Of a stretch of 64,000 nucleotides of DNA, positions 32,521 through 46,599 are shown piece by piece; position 1 is the stretch's first letter, and each line of letters starts with the position of its first letter. Under the pieces are notes generated by a model, which was not told where the DNA came from, did no database searches, and was given only the letters and a program-made list of their open reading frames with translations. The stretch is taken from the NCBI RefSeq assembly GCF_022539665.2, contig NC_081337.1, forward strand, positions 9,524,679-9,588,678, in the 5' to 3' direction. The translations under genes were made by a program, and so were the position numbers. The stretch comes from Daphnia carinata (taxonomy: Eukaryota > Arthropoda > Branchiopoda > Diplostraca > Daphniidae).

Positions 32521-34429
32521 CCATTGCGTAAGCGCGCCGGGGAGAAAGATGTGCAGCGTAACAATGCAACCCATTTCTGTTCGTGTGAAAACGGTTTTGG
32601 TTAAAGGTGCGCAATATGGTCGCAATGCACGCCAAGCGAGTAATACCAGTGTCCAGCGAATACAATGCGCGCTGATGGATCGGTCAGCGATTATTCGAAT
32701 AGGTCGGCTAAAAAAAAAAAAAAAACAAGCAATGAAAACATGCTGGGTCTTTTTATTTTTGTGAACATAGTACACGACAGAGAAGGCTATGTACGATCAA
32801 CGCGGTTGACGCAATTAACCTCCTGTGGTTGCTTGGAAAGACGAGCCATTATAGAGTTGTGGCACGGAACATTTGATTTTGCGTGGCCGCTCAATCGCTG
32901 GATAGTATAGAAATAAAGGCGTGTCGTTGGTGATTTTTGATTCTGTCGTGTGTATTGAAAAAAAAAAGAAAATGCAAATTTGAAATGTGTTTACATCCAA
33001 TATGGAGATGAATAGACCTAACTGGTGTTTTGGATATGTTGTAGTTGACTGTTGAGGTTCTGTTTTTCTTGGAAGAGGCTTGTTCGATTGCTTCTGTAAT
33101 TACTGGACGAGGCCAGTAGCTACGTAAGGGAAAAAAAAATCCTCTCTCGTAAAATTACATATCGTTATAGATAACAAAAAAAAAGAGGTAGTAGTAGTAG
33201 TAGATAAATAATAACATGTAGCTCTCTCTGTTCTGATTGGTTCGTACGAGAAACTGAGGGTGCAAAGAAAAAAAATATATATGTATTTTTTAAATAATTA
33301 ATAGCCTTGAACTCGACCCTTTTTTTTCCCCGTCCCTATATATCTCAGTCCGGATGCAAGGAGGAGATGGCCGCGGGACTAGGGAGTATAGACGTAAGCG
33401 CACAGACATAGAGAGAGAGAGAGAGTGTGTATGTTAACTACTTGGCCTTCCTCCTGCTGCTGTGTGTCCTCCACGTCTGAAATGTATAATTATGGGCAAA
33501 AAAAAAAAAGGAAGAATTTTTATTACTATTTACCTGGGCACGATTGTTATCAACAGCACCAAATGAGACGGAAGACGAAATGTTCTTTTTTCAGATGATT
33601 GCTCCATCGCATCGTCATTTTGTTTTCGTGTTTAGGTGTTATGTTTCTTCCTCACTACGGAGGTTTTGTCTTGATTCTAATAGCGTCGTATTTTTGTACG
33701 GCGGTGAATTTTATTTTTTGATTTTTTCATAGCTGGTTTTGCTTCTAATAAACCAGCTCCGTCTTAACTAGAGAAACAAAAAATAGCGTGTGTCTGTCTA
33801 ATCTATCTGGATTTTAAATGGCGATTCTCGTTGGGCCTCATCGATATTTAAAATCCTCTTTTCTTAATTTTTTTTTGTGTGTGTGTGATGGGGCAAATTA
33901 CATCTCATTTGACCCGTCAAACCCGGATGCCGGGTCTCTGCTTGTCCAGCGGCATGTGACGTGATGGATGACACGACACCGCGGTGTAGTCACCCAGACC
34001 CAATGCTGGACCACCTTTCAAGTTTTTGTTCCTTTTTCTTTTTTCATATCTCTTCTTTTATTCGTTTTCTTTTTCCTTTAAAGCTCTTCTTATTATTTTC
34101 TTTATGTATCTTTTTAAGCTCGTTATTATTTTTTTTATTCCATCCCTCGGATTCTTTTTGTAGCCTATTATTATTACTTGAATGGATTTCGGACTCATTC
34201 ATTTTCTTTTTTTTCTTTTTTTTTAATATCCCCGTGAATTCTTTTCGCTTTCTTTTTAAGGGGAATTGATAAATCGGTTCCAACTGACATAAAAGGTTTG
34301 ATCAATGAGAAACTGACTCGTTTTTTTTTCCCCTTAGAATATAGAAAAAGACGTCCCCCCCCCCCCAAAAAAAAAGCGAAGGTTGAGAAGGAAAAGATAA
34401 GGAGGGGTTAGCATAGATATTGATTCGAT

Positions 34430-35530
34430 TGTGATGATTTCTGACTGACGACCGGCGGGATCAGCCGAGCGAGAACGGCAGTAAATCTTTGTCGACGATA
34501 CTAAGCAACCCCCCGTCCTTTTGCTTGATCTTTTGTCGACATTATGCGTGTTTGTACGTTCATGCGTGTCCGCTAGACTGTGGCTGCCTACCCTCCTCTG
34601 CCAGATATTCACAGTGTAGCGAGGACGGCAGGCCAACAACGAAAGACAACGTGAGGCAGCAGCAAACCGACCGTCTCTTGGATGCATTTATCACTCGATT
34701 TGTCGGGAGCCAAATGTTTTGTCGGGAGCAAACACCACGGATCGCCTTGTCTGCCATTCTATTGTCGGCGTTAGAGGCAATGGAACTAATAGTTTGGATC
34801 AAAAGAAAAGGGGGGAGGTGACGTGAAAGGGAAATGTGCGGTGTAGAGACAGAGGCGAGAAAAGGATCGTCTGGAAACATTGATTCATTTTTTTTTTTTT
34901 TTTTTGTGTCTGTGTCATGAAATTGAAAAGAGGAGGGTGGCCCGATCGACGTCCAGGACACTGACGGAAGAGCCGGAAGGGAACGAAAAGAGATGGGAGA
35001 ACGTGGGCTAGTACGAGCTAGCGTGAAAAATGATATCAAAATAGCGCAGGAAAGCATAGTTTTGCTGGGCGTCGAAAGAGACGGGCAAGCGATGATGCCG
35101 AGCAAAAGAACATTGCGCACATCGCTGCCGACTGCGTTGCGTCAAAGGCAGCAGGGAATGCGAAGAAAGAGACACATCCATTGTCGTCGATGTGGCAAAA
35201 ATGAGATTAAATCCGGACGATGACGGATAGTTTTCCTTTTTTTGATCGTTTCGAATGGTCGAGTTGAACGAGTCCGTGTGTCGACGGAAGCGTTCTCATC
35301 CACCGCTTTTCTTCCCGTGTGTGTCTTTCGAGACCTCCCCCCTCTCGCTCTCCGTCCCATCGAATGGACCTTTAACGATCAAAGCGTCGCACTGTGTGTG
35401 TGTGTGTGTGTGTGCGGAAGAAAAACTAGCGACATCAGCAGTCGTGCAGAACTTGAGACTCGATAGACACACAGACACACTCAGCTCGAGAATAAAGTTC
35501 AGAGTGATTCAGCTAGATGAGAGATGAAGA
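34430..35530. other. GC-richer, ORF-dense sub-block
   Basis: Overlapping ORFs of 60-186 codons occur on both strands (minus 35120-34560 is the longest, with a hydrophobic N-terminus; plus 34993-35223 ends in a CRRCGK motif). None resembles a known family, and the minus ORF crosses a T17 tract encoding lysines. Higher GC alone can explain longer ORFs, so no gene is called. Confidence 0.25.
35393..35414. repeat. (TG)n microsatellite
   Basis: Eleven TG units. Confidence 0.9.
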
Positions 35531-38500
35531 GCTTCTGAAATGTTCAGGTCCTTCTTGATTTTGTTCGCCTTCTTCCTCCCCTCCAACTCCACTAATCCCT
35601 TGAAGCTATCATTTCGGGATTGCTAGATGAACCGACAAGTATACAAGAGATAGTCAAGAGCCCCCAACGAATGATAATGATGATGATGATGAAAAAGACT
35701 AGTTACACTTGAATGGAGCCTCAAAGGGAAAAAAGAATATTTGGCAGAAGAAGCTTGTGCATCTCATCATTTCAGCTAGATTTCTCTCATCAACGAGTCT
35801 AAATCGTCTCATTACCAATCCATTCAGATTCCGTTGCTAGTCCAATAAAGAGAATAGATAAAAAAAAAAAAGACAAGGGCCAACTTTTGTTTGTGTCTTT
35901 CTTGCCCTTTTCGTTATAAAAAAATGTGACACACACACGCAGACATCAATTGATTTTACAGTTTTCGTGTGTGTGTGTGTGTTCGCCCTCCTTTTTTAAA
36001 ATATATATTTTCTTGTTTCAAAAACTATTCTTTTATGTTTCAAGAGACAAGCTGTCAGAAAAAAATAGATGAGAAACTCTCGTCGCTGAGAGATCAAAAA
36101 GAAGATTGGCACAGGAAACTATTATTACATTCCCTCGACATTTTCTTTTTTCTTTTGTTGTTGTTGTTGCCTTTCGACATCCAGCGCCGCGCTATTCCCC
36201 GATTGTTATTATCTACCTTCTTCTTTTAGCGCTTATAATTTTTATATGATCGTCTACCCTGCGTTTCTATCTCGCGCGCAGGTATACACGGTGTACCACG
36301 TTCAGAGGGGTTTCCTTTTTTTTTTTTTAATGCGATCGTCAAGTGTTATATCCTCATTCTCTATACATGTATTTCTTTTTTTCCCCCTCTGCGCCGAGAT
36401 GGCCGGCGGTCTTTTCCCATAACCTTTTGGCCACGAAAATTCTCAACTTAAATAAAGAAAAACAAAAAAGAAGAAGAAGAATAATGATTTCCGACAGACG
36501 GAGGCCCGTGTTCTATGTGCCAGTGGTTCATTACGTTTTTACACACCTACGTACAGAGTAAGAAAAATACTGTATGCCCTTGTAGAGCCTTAATTGGATG
36601 TCGCCAGTGTTACTGGATAGCTAGCGGTCATGTCACCTACTGTCTACCTGGGCGGTAATGTTCACAATCGAGCCGTAGTCTAAAGAAAAAGAAATCTTTT
36701 CGATGAATCAGGGCCAAAAGAAATGATCGTCAGAGAAGACTCTGCATTGTTTTGGGTTTGTCTTCTTGTGTAACACACACGTACATTCTAGACGTGTTGT
36801 TGTTTTTGTAACTATTTGGGTGGCAGCGCATGCGGTCCAAGTTGCCTACTTCGTATCAGAAGGTCATTTGGGCTACAAGAAGAAGTTCTTGTTCCTCTTG
36901 TTTGGCCTCGTTGGCTGCAACTTGTGAGACAAGGAAATGATGCAAGTGATAGTACAAAAAAACCCACAACAGTAACCCACGTCCCTTTCTAGTCTCCCCC
37001 TCATTTTTTGTGTGACCACTAAACTTCTACGTCCCTGACTCCACGAAGGAGAAACAGTGATTGAAAGAAGGACACAGTAGTTTTAGACCGATCATTATTA
37101 CAATATAAGTGTATCTTAGCTACTACTGCTACACCGTTAGGTTCTCTTACGTCTGTTTTTATCTTTGGTCGCTAATCAGTTGCGGAGGATCGTTGCTCAA
37201 AGCTTGAAAAATGTTGAGTTGATTTTCGGGTGGAACATTTCCATGCTTTTCAATGGAATTTGAATAACGGATTGATATGTATGCCCTCCTCCGTTCTTCT
37301 CCTTTATTCTTTTTCACTTCTCTTTCGTTCCTCCTTTCTCTCGTGTTCTATTCCACCCCCGACGACAGCACGATGGATGGCATGTTTGAAAAAAAAAAAA
37401 AAAAAAAACTTGTAGGCCCCAAAGAAAATCGTGACTGATTTGCGGGGCTGAATGAGATGCTAAGTCGATCGTTTATAAAGCCCCCTCCCCTCTTTTTTTT
37501 GTGTGCTTCGACTCTTGTGTAAAGAAAAGGGAGACCTGGAGGGGGGTTGGGATGATGGAACCCATTCACGTGGCTATTGATATGCAATGTATTTCTCTCT
37601 CTCTTTTTTTTTATTCATTTCTAGTTGCAAAAGAAACAGAATTCAACTTCGGTTGCCTTAGTATATATACACACATACATATCCAGTAGGGAGGAACGAA
37701 AATTAAATGCCGGCTGTCGGCCAGCGTGAACACGCCGCTTCGGGAAATCGTGCTGCTGTTTCTTTTCTTTTTTTTTTTTTTGCTGCTCAGCAAACGGCAC
37801 ACATGCATAAGATATGTAAGAAAGAAAAAATAGGGACAAATGAACTTTTATTCTATTTTTCTATTCCTTTTTTCTGAATTTCTTGATGCTTTTTTTCAAA
37901 TGTATAATCATAGATAGAAAAAAAAAAGAGGAGGGAAAAAGACACACACAGGATGGAGTGTGTAGGCCAAAGAGCTCGGCTAAAGGGGGGAGGACAAAAA
38001 GGAAGGGCCGGAGATGACGCAAAAGAATGGTCCGAAAAGATTGAAACGATATCAGGCAGACATGAACAGCCGAGCGTTGAACAAATGGCGTTTTTCCCAG
38101 AAAGGAGGGGGCGAAGTTATGTAAAAAGAAAAAGAAAAGAGGAGCAGGGACAAATAAAAAGTGTGGGGGCATTAGAAACGAAAGCTTCCTATCTCTCTCT
38201 CTCTTTTCGTATTCAGAAAAATTGTAAAAAACAAACGACAATCGAAACGTTTCTTTCCCTTTCCTCGAACGCACATGTCGTCAAGAGTTCCGGCCAAAGA
38301 AAGAGAAAAAAAACCAAACGGCAATGAACGAAAAGAAATAAATAAAACGAAGGGGGGGGGGGAGGAGGAAGGGACCGATAATGTGTAATAACATCCCACA
38401 AAATGCGTTGCGTCATAAGCGATTGCGGCCGTCTATTACGGGGAGAAACGATGAGAAAAATAAGAAACGCAGTCAGGTGGACGCGACCGGAGAACAAGGG

Positions 38501-39600
38501 AGAACCTTGTTACGGGAATGTACGTTGCCCTTAAGCGTATCGCTTATTACCTCATACTTATTTTATCATCGACAGACATACTGAGGAAGAAAAAAAAGAA
38601 AAAAGAAATGCTATGATGGCACATACCTTTCCATGATATACAGTTATTGGTCCGGTAATGAGCAGCCACCGCAAAAGCCACTGCACGAAGAGCTGCTCAG
38701 TTTAGGGAACGGTACGAAAGAAACCAAACTCCAAATGAACGACGAAAAAAAAAAACATCAAGGGCAGGCGACGAACAGACGGCATATTTTTCCATGTTTG
38801 GAACCTAATCCCGATGCCCCCACGTTTTGTCGGGATGAACGAATACACATATCTGTATACCATCAGGTCTTTTGGGGGGGTCATTTCATGTTTCCCTCAT
38901 GTAAAGGCAGACAAGCACCAGGATGAGGAGAGCAAGACCACCCTAATATCAGATTATATTCAAATTTCTGTCTTGTTTTTTTTTTTTGTTTGTTTGTTAG
39001 TTCAAAGGGAACGGGGATTTCCGAAAGCGGAGCTCTTGTGATCTATACGATGGTAGGAGGAGCGTTTGTTCTCGATTTCTTTCACGAAGGCACTGAGCGT
39101 ACACTGCTATCACACACTTGTAGGGCTTGACTGACTCGACTGGCTCTCTGATTGCTGCTGCCATCTAGATTCAAGTTATTTTTTTTTTTAGCTTATGGCA
39201 ATCTTTTTTTTTATTTCGTTTAATTTCGTGGAAACATTTTAATGGTTCGTTTGCCACGTACGGAATCAACGAAGGGAATTAGTCTTATATTTTGAATATT
39301 TCTGAATAGATGAAGTGATTAAATGAGCAACTATGAATTCTAATTTTAATAGATTCTATTTGATATACAGTATTTGCTTTTACGTCATAGTATTTTTCTT
39401 TTTCATCATCGTTGACTGCAAAGGACAATGAACGCGTTACGGTGAAATGTGTCAGCAATTGTCCTCATTTCCCATCAGTTCATTCTTACATGTTCCTCTC
39501 TAATGGTTTTTGATTGGGATAATGGCCCTGACTTGTTTCTCTACACACACACACACACATACACACAAAAACGAAACTCAGTTACATTCGTAATGTCTGA

Positions 39601-39851
39601 TGCGTGTTTATCGCTCATAGGGTGATTATCTGAACGACGTAAAGAACCGGTCGGGTTTTTAAGGAAATGTCTCGAAAACGCTATCAACAATCCCTAATAA
39701 TATTCCAATGCACAAAGGGTGATTAGAGTGGATTGACATCGATTTTGTTGACAATCACTGAAATGATGTTTGATTATTGTGATTATAACGATATTGCCGT
39801 TAAAGAGAGAGGAACCTATCAAGCAACGTTTGGTGCGTGTTCATCGCTCAT
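39601..39851. repeat. Short dispersed near-identical words (imperfect repeat pair)
   Basis: TGCGTGTTTATCGCTCAT at 39601-39618 recurs with one change at 39834-39851, and AGGGTGATTA occurs at 39619-39628 and 39716-39725. Similarity fades outside these words, so this may be an old local duplication or repeated binding sites. Confidence 0.5.
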
Positions 39852-40051
39852 TGACTAATCAGCGAAACGGGAGCATCGGAAATGGCACCCTAAAGTCAAA
39901 CAATGTCGGTCTTTTTATAATGTCTTCTCTATTAACGCGTGCAAGTGCCTGACGTGACGCAAAGTCGTTCGATTTATGCGGGAGCACACAACAAAAACAA
40001 TAGATCAACTAACGGCTATAATTGCTGCCTCAACAAGTCTAATGTAGTTGT

Positions 40052-40072
40052 ACACACACACACACACACACA
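40052..40072. repeat. (AC)n microsatellite
   Basis: About ten AC units. Confidence 0.9.
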
Positions 40073-43000
40073 TACATTGTACATGTCGGACTCGAAGGCA
40101 AAAATGACTAGGTGACGATCGTTTGGATAGTTTTTTTCTTTTCTTTTTTCCTCAATAAAAGCGACCGACTATAGAAACGTACGTGGTCATAAAGTGAACA
40201 TGCGGTTATGGTTTTGATGTTTTTCTTTCGTCGCATTTTCTTAACGTTACCGACGTCGTGTGTTACGCGTGACCAGCAATAATTGAAGGCCACTAATCTT
40301 TTATCACGTGATGTGAAAGGTGGTCAAATTGTAATCGCGCCATTATTTGTGAACAATTGCTCTGAGACATGCTCGGCAGTCTTCAACCGTCCGAGATATA
40401 TGGCAATTCCGGTAGCCTGAACAACATTTTTTTTTATTACTCTGTTTGCGTTTTAATTCTTTTTTTTTTTCATAAAGAAGAAAATGCCGTAAAAGTTCCG
40501 ATTTTTGTATTTCTCGACGTCTACGATGAGAGGATGAGGACAAACTCAAAATGGGATGCGTGTTCCTATCGCGTTGATCAAACAATGCCCGTCCACGGCC
40601 ACACATAGTTGTTTCTCTCCGACGAATAAATTCGGCTGAAATGGAATGGCTCCGGTAACATTGTCAGCCGTTGAATTTGATTCGTGTTTGATTAAGAAAA
40701 AGTGCCGCTTGGGCTTTTTGTTCTTAAAAAAAAAAAAAAAATGAGATTTTAAAGAATCGATTTTTGTTTTTAGCGTTGTGGAGCTCGGTCATCTGGAATG
40801 AATTGCCACGAGCAGAGACGAGTCAATTTTTACGTACTGGCGGGGGTTGAATTTCTGATGTTGTATCCTCTTCCTTTTTCCTTCGGCGCTTTCTGGCTTG
40901 TTCCCAACATAAACACCGAAGGCGAAAAATAGAAGCCAAAATTTTAAAGAGAGAAGGGAAAAAAGAAACGCAATGTGGCGCACATGTTTTTGGCTATCGT
41001 GACGGATACAAATGCGCATCTATTGCTCCGCTTCGTCTTCAATTCCGCCCTCCCCCCCTTTCCCTGCGTATCTTTACACACGGCCCTGACTTTCAATCAG
41101 TTCTTTTTGCATTTTGTTCCCTGCTGACCATCAAATAAGAAAAAAAAAAAAAGCTATTTTTTTTTCTCTATTCATCGGTTGGCAACTCTCAATGACGAGA
41201 GTTTTTGATGTGGATGGCGCAAGGAGATAAGGAAACCAGACATCAAGTGCCTTCATAATAAACAATGTGCCCCCACTCCGCTTTTCAAATGCGGAAGGTT
41301 ACGTCTCAAGGTGTAATTGCGTGTATTGAGAACTTTTTTTTAGTTGTTCGATAGGACAGAGATATTAAAATCATGGCGATGGCATCGGTAGACGTATACC
41401 ACTCAAGAAGATATTGTGTGTTCGTTGTGATCAAGGGCATAAAAGAAAAGCCAACAGAAGCAAAATAAAAATTATTAATGCATAGTACTGGATCTAATTT
41501 AGTTATTTATTTTCGACGTTTGTGTGTAGCAGAGTAAAGCCATCTGCCGCGTTCGTAAGCGTTTGATGATGAGAGAAGGACGAGTGAAAAGAGGAGGGCG
41601 TGTTAGTATGCCGCCACCAGTATAGTAACTATTGCCTTTAGGGAATGTTCTTTATTTCATAATGATGGTTTCCTAATATTTTTATTAGATCGCCCTTTTT
41701 TTTTCATTCTCTCTCTCGAACTATCCAAAGCAGCAGTTCCATGAATTAAACGCATTGAATAAAAAGAGGGTGACTCTTTAAAAAAAAAAAATGCGGGGCC
41801 TTCCCAGAAAAAAAAAAAGGGGAGAAAAAAAATGAATAAGGGGAATCGTAAAGACCGGAAGCTTTTGTAGGCAGTCGGTTGGATGTCTGTTATTTTTTTT
41901 TTGTTTGTTAAGGGAGTAAGGCGATGACGAGTGAACGCAACACCAGCAGCTAGGCAAAAAGCCCCCTGCTTGGAACTCTTGAGCATTAAAAAAGTTAATG
42001 GGCAGAGAAACGGTGCGCCGCATATCGGTGTTGTGTACAGAAGAAAAAGAAGAAAAAATAAAAACGGACGATGCATATGAAGATAGTCGTCCCGATTTCC
42101 GTCCAACATCAAAAAGCAATAAAGGTCCTTATAGACCCGTCATCCCGCTTCTGAATTCGTATACAAAATTCTATTTAATTCAAAAGAATCGAGAAGCTAG
42201 AGAAGTTCGATCAATAGTGCTTTCGCTTCGCACAACTGATTTAATAAGGCAGATACCTAGAAATAGAAAAACTAAAATTGATTATTAATTCTGAAAAATT
42301 GTTTTCCTGTTGCCCAATTTATTCCGCTTTTATCAGAGTATTAATCTTGAAACGCTAACGATTCAAAAGCGGGCGATAAAAACTTGTAGCCAAATTGCTA
42401 GCCGACAAGGCCAGATTTGTTCGTGGAAGAAGGGCGCGCCTTAGTTAAGAAAAACAAAATACGAAATCGCATCGTACGATGAGGACTTCTTGATTTGTCG
42501 CCAAAGACGCCATCAAACTGGAAAGAAATAAAAAAAAAAAAAAAAAAAAAAATACAGGAAAAACCCTGTCGATTTTTTGTTGTCCTCTTCGTGTAATTTC
42601 GCCAATTCGTGCTGAAACAAACCTGACAGATGCATAACTTACACCACATGCCATCGGGTTTTCTTTATACTCGATCGTTGCGATAACGAAATGAATGCGC
42701 CAAGCTTCGGCTTGAAGGTTAGCCCTTACTAGGCATCAATCAAGCATATGAAAATTCATAGAAAAGAAACGAAAAAAAAAAAAACTGCGTCAATTGGTTA
42801 GTTCTTCATTCTTTTCGTTTGCCGCTTCGTGCGCATAACTTTTTCTGCATCAAGTGAAAACAATCTGTTGCTATTTTTGATTATTTTTTGGCCGAGATGC
42901 TGATTCATTTTCGAAGCGCATATTGCCGGTCGGCAGGCCGCTTTGTTTTTTTTCTCTCCTTCAAACGAACAACACAAACCGCTGTGTTTTGATTTCCAAC

Positions 43001-45604
43001 GAAAAAAATTGAAGGACGAGAATGGCGCCATTCTACCGTGACCAATAACCCGTCAAGGCAAAAAAAAAAAAAATAATAATAATAAAAAGAACCGTCAATT
43101 AAACAGGAAAATGCCTCGTTGTTGTTGTTTTTGTGGGAGTTTTTCTTTTCTTTTTTAGCTGTTATTATTTCTCTATTCATTGTTTTTTTTTTCTCTCTTT
43201 TGTGCGTGTGTATTGCATTTTTTTTTTCTCTATTTTTAGTGGCTTGTTTTGTGATGCTCATTTCGTGGCGAAACGTTTCCTCGTTGTTGCTTGACTCCTC
43301 TAGAAAATGATCAAGAATTTTGAAAAAGAATAAAAAACAGTCTGTGGAAAATAGGAGAGAACGATCGCTATAATCTTCATGCCGAAATGCCGGGATTGTC
43401 CCGTTTTCAATACGTACATTCTTACAAGCCGAGTCAAAAATCACGATCGACGAAGAATACGAAGAAGCAGGTCAAAAGAAATCACGACCGTACATTTTGG
43501 GACTATATTCAGTTTTAAATTTATCTCTTCAATTTTGCATTTTTTTTCTATTGTATAAAAAAAAATTGAGGAGGGAATTTGCCATTTGCGCAATGATGGG
43601 CTTCTTTAATATGATAGAACAACGTTGCCCTTTTTGGCCAGCACCGCCTTTGCGTGGCTACATCAGAAATGTGACATTATCGTATCAACAAAGGGATAGC
43701 CAGTTTTGAATGCAAACTGCAAAATGGGAGAATTCGTTTTGACGGGCCATTTTAGCGATAGTTTTGATTGCTGTTCAGCGCAATTAGCGGGTGCAACAGG
43801 TTGGCTTTTCTGCTTCAACACACCTTTGTTTTTGTTATGTGCATAATTTTTTGGCTCATGTTGGGAATAACCCCAAATTAGTTATTTATTATTCAAGGTT
43901 GATGGCAACGTGTTTTTTTATTTATCAAGGCCCTATATCCTTCCATTAAACAGACACTCCGAGGCTGGCAACAGAGCTGCCTGTACTGGGCAAACTCGTT
44001 TGCCAAGCGCCTCTTCGTGTTCCTCTACTCCCCTTCCATCCATTTCATCTGCACAATTCTCACAATGTTTTTTGCTTCCCCGTTCTTTTTTTTCTTTTTT
44101 TTTTTTTTATTAAGATTGCCTAATTTACCCTCGTCTCGTTATTCCCTCCTTTCATTGTGCTGTACAAAACTCTTTTCCCATAGTCGCACAATTTATGTGT
44201 ACACTATGCGCTTTATGGTAACTCCCTGCTGGATCTCTGATTCTCCTCCGCCTTACGACCCCATAAAAATCAAAAGCCCTCGAAAAGAAAAATGAGAAAA
44301 AGAACTGCCATGTTTTCAGTTGTGTGTTCTTCCAGTTCTCCATTTTTTACCTTTAGCTCCTTTAAAGGCAGAATTCGTGTTACCGTGTCAAAAACGGAAA
44401 TTTTTAAAGAAACCAAGAAAAATGAGATGACGTTAGGATGCGAAACAAGACCCTTATCGAGCCACACTTCTTTGTGGTTATTGCCTCTCTTTTTTTTTTT
44501 TTTTTTTGCTTTTTGAGACAGGACTAACTCGCATACGTCTTTCTCCATTATGCATTTTTCTGCTTGTGATTGCGGATTTTCACACTAACAACGAGACGTA
44601 AATTGATGGGTTGGTTCCATGCAGTTTTACGCCAAAGGGATGGAAGCTATCGATCTAGCATTTGCAAAAGATGGTGTAAAAACCTGAAAGAAAATTGGAC
44701 GACAAGGTGAAATGGTTTCTATGCTAGAAAAAGTCCTGCAGGTTAGAAAAATAAAAATAAAAAATGAAATCCTACATTTCAAAAACAAAATAAAGGAAAA
44801 AGTTTCGAAATGCATACATCAAAGAGCGCTGTGCGTAGAAATGTAAAGAGAGAGAGAGACTCGTGTGTCCGTCCCATGCTGCGTGGGGATGGATATTTTT
44901 TTTTTTTATGGTCGAGTCCAAAGACTTGTCACTTAGGCAAAGAGTAATTCTTCTTCTTCTATCCGCCGTTGGCCCGCGTCTCTACCTTTTTTTTTTCTAT
45001 TGGCTGTTTTGAAATGTGTATTTCGGTTTCTTTTCCCTTTCGGTCCCTATCCATCTCTGTTTTTTTTTTTTTTCTTTCCTTTTTAGCTGGCCCGTGTTAC
45101 GTTTGTTTGACACCTCCCAACTTCTTTTTTGCAAAACGATTGTGTCTACCAGCCGCGCTTGGGGAGGAAGACAATAAAAAGAAAATTTCCCGTCACATTC
45201 TTTTTTTTTTTTGACCCTCTTGAAAAAAAAAAATCAACACACGTGGCCAACCTGAAACACAAATTGCTTTTGGGGAAAAGTTTCTTTTTTCAAATTTATT
45301 ATATTCTGGAAGAAATGTTTCTTGTAGATAGAAACGTCGTGTTCGTGGCTATAGCATTTTGTGGGTAGCTACCAGTTGAATGGTGATGGCCTCCTTTTTC
45401 ACCTGCGTTGGGTTGCCCTTCTCGCACGTCATCCTCCCCCCTCCCTCTCTTCAACAAAAATTAAATTCAACTCAAATGAAGTAACATATCAACGAGTTAA
45501 AATTTCATATACATACAGAAAGAACACAACACATTCTTTGCATACTTGGTGTGCGTTGGCCCGTATAGCCCCAAGTGAAGCCGAGCCAGTTTCGTCACGC
45601 ATAA

Positions 45605-45625
45605 ACACACACACACACACACACA
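45605..45625. repeat. (AC)n microsatellite
   Basis: About ten AC units; it encodes a false His-Thr repeat in one frame. Confidence 0.9.
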
Positions 45626-46599
45626 ACGAGAAGGCAAACAAAATTCAGGTTCAACGGCGTAACAGTTTCGTGTGTCTTCTCCAACTGCACCCTCTGAACG
45701 TGTTTCGTTTAATTTTTCAACCTTACCCGTTTCATATCTTTTATGAGTTTAAATCAACCCTTTCCACTCAAGATAAGATGCTTGTAAAAGAAAAGGTGCT
45801 GTTTGAATATTGTTTTGTTTCATTATTTCTACTTTTACACTGTCACCGGGTCATCTTCTATGCCTACATTCGGCTTTCTTCATTTCGTGAGCGGCTTGAT
45901 GGATATTACTGTCCCTACACGTTTTTTACAACCTACCCTCATGTAGTCTGAAATGGCTGTCGGCATAGTATTATATAATACCCCTTCTATTTATAACTCT
46001 TTTGCCATGCATTCGTATGCATCCAATATGTTCTATACATCCATTGCCTTGTTCTCTTCCATGCAAGTAAGACGAGTTTCGAATTTCCTGTTTTATTTAT
46101 TTTCCTCCTTCGTCCTTTTACACAGACAAATGTACAACCATGCTGGTCTTGCAAACACCACTATATCGCATTACTAATGAATCGGATTAACCAGCTGCTT
46201 GCTTGCTTTTAAAGGCACAGTTATATAAAAAGAACCACTTGTTATTCTTTCGCTTTGCCTCAATATGTGAGAACGAGCAATGCCATTCGTCAGCATAGCG
46301 ATCAAACGTTTTCGTGCAACGCGCTATTTGCGTTCTAAAAGCCTTGATCGTCTGATTTATTGTATAAATGCAGCCGAGTTGTTTTTCTCTTTTTCTTCCT
46401 CTCTGTCCCAACACTCGGATGATTCCCTGTCAGCAAACGGAGAAAAAAAAAAAAGAAAAATGTGTGAGGAGGCCGCCGAGAACATGTACATTATTTTGCA
46501 TACGTAATGACTGTTAGTCACCCGTGAAAATGAGAGAAATAAGTGTGCAACGTGAATAAGTATGACTACATAATCAATATATGCATACACACATTGGCT

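Larger units (their letters stand above)
32521..39599. other. Non-coding region, low-complexity rich
   Basis: Contains many A/T tracts, C runs (about 34357-34368), G runs (about 38352-38361), and GT, CA, GTA, ATG and AG short repeats. ORFs in it are driven by these repeats. The sub-block 34430-35530 is described separately. No gene supported. Confidence 0.5.
39852..46599. other. Non-coding region, microsatellite and homopolymer rich
   Basis: Contains (AC)n at 40052-40072 and 45605-45625, A/T runs of 10-20 bases (for example near 40727, 42530, 43060 and 44490) and no recognisable coding sequence. The longest ATG ORF, plus 45361-45951, runs through the AC repeat and is not credible as a gene. 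Confidence 0.5.

Noticed and set aside
38531-38552. TAAGCGTAT start resembling the arthropod miR-965 seed
   Set aside because: Only about 17 of 22 bases agree, the word is explained by a small palindrome (TAAGCG-TAT-CGCTTA), and neither flank provides a complementary precursor arm.
45361-45951. 196-codon plus-strand ORF, the longest in the desert
   Set aside because: It runs through an AC microsatellite (His-Thr repeat), is Phe/Leu/His biased from T-rich DNA and shows no domain.
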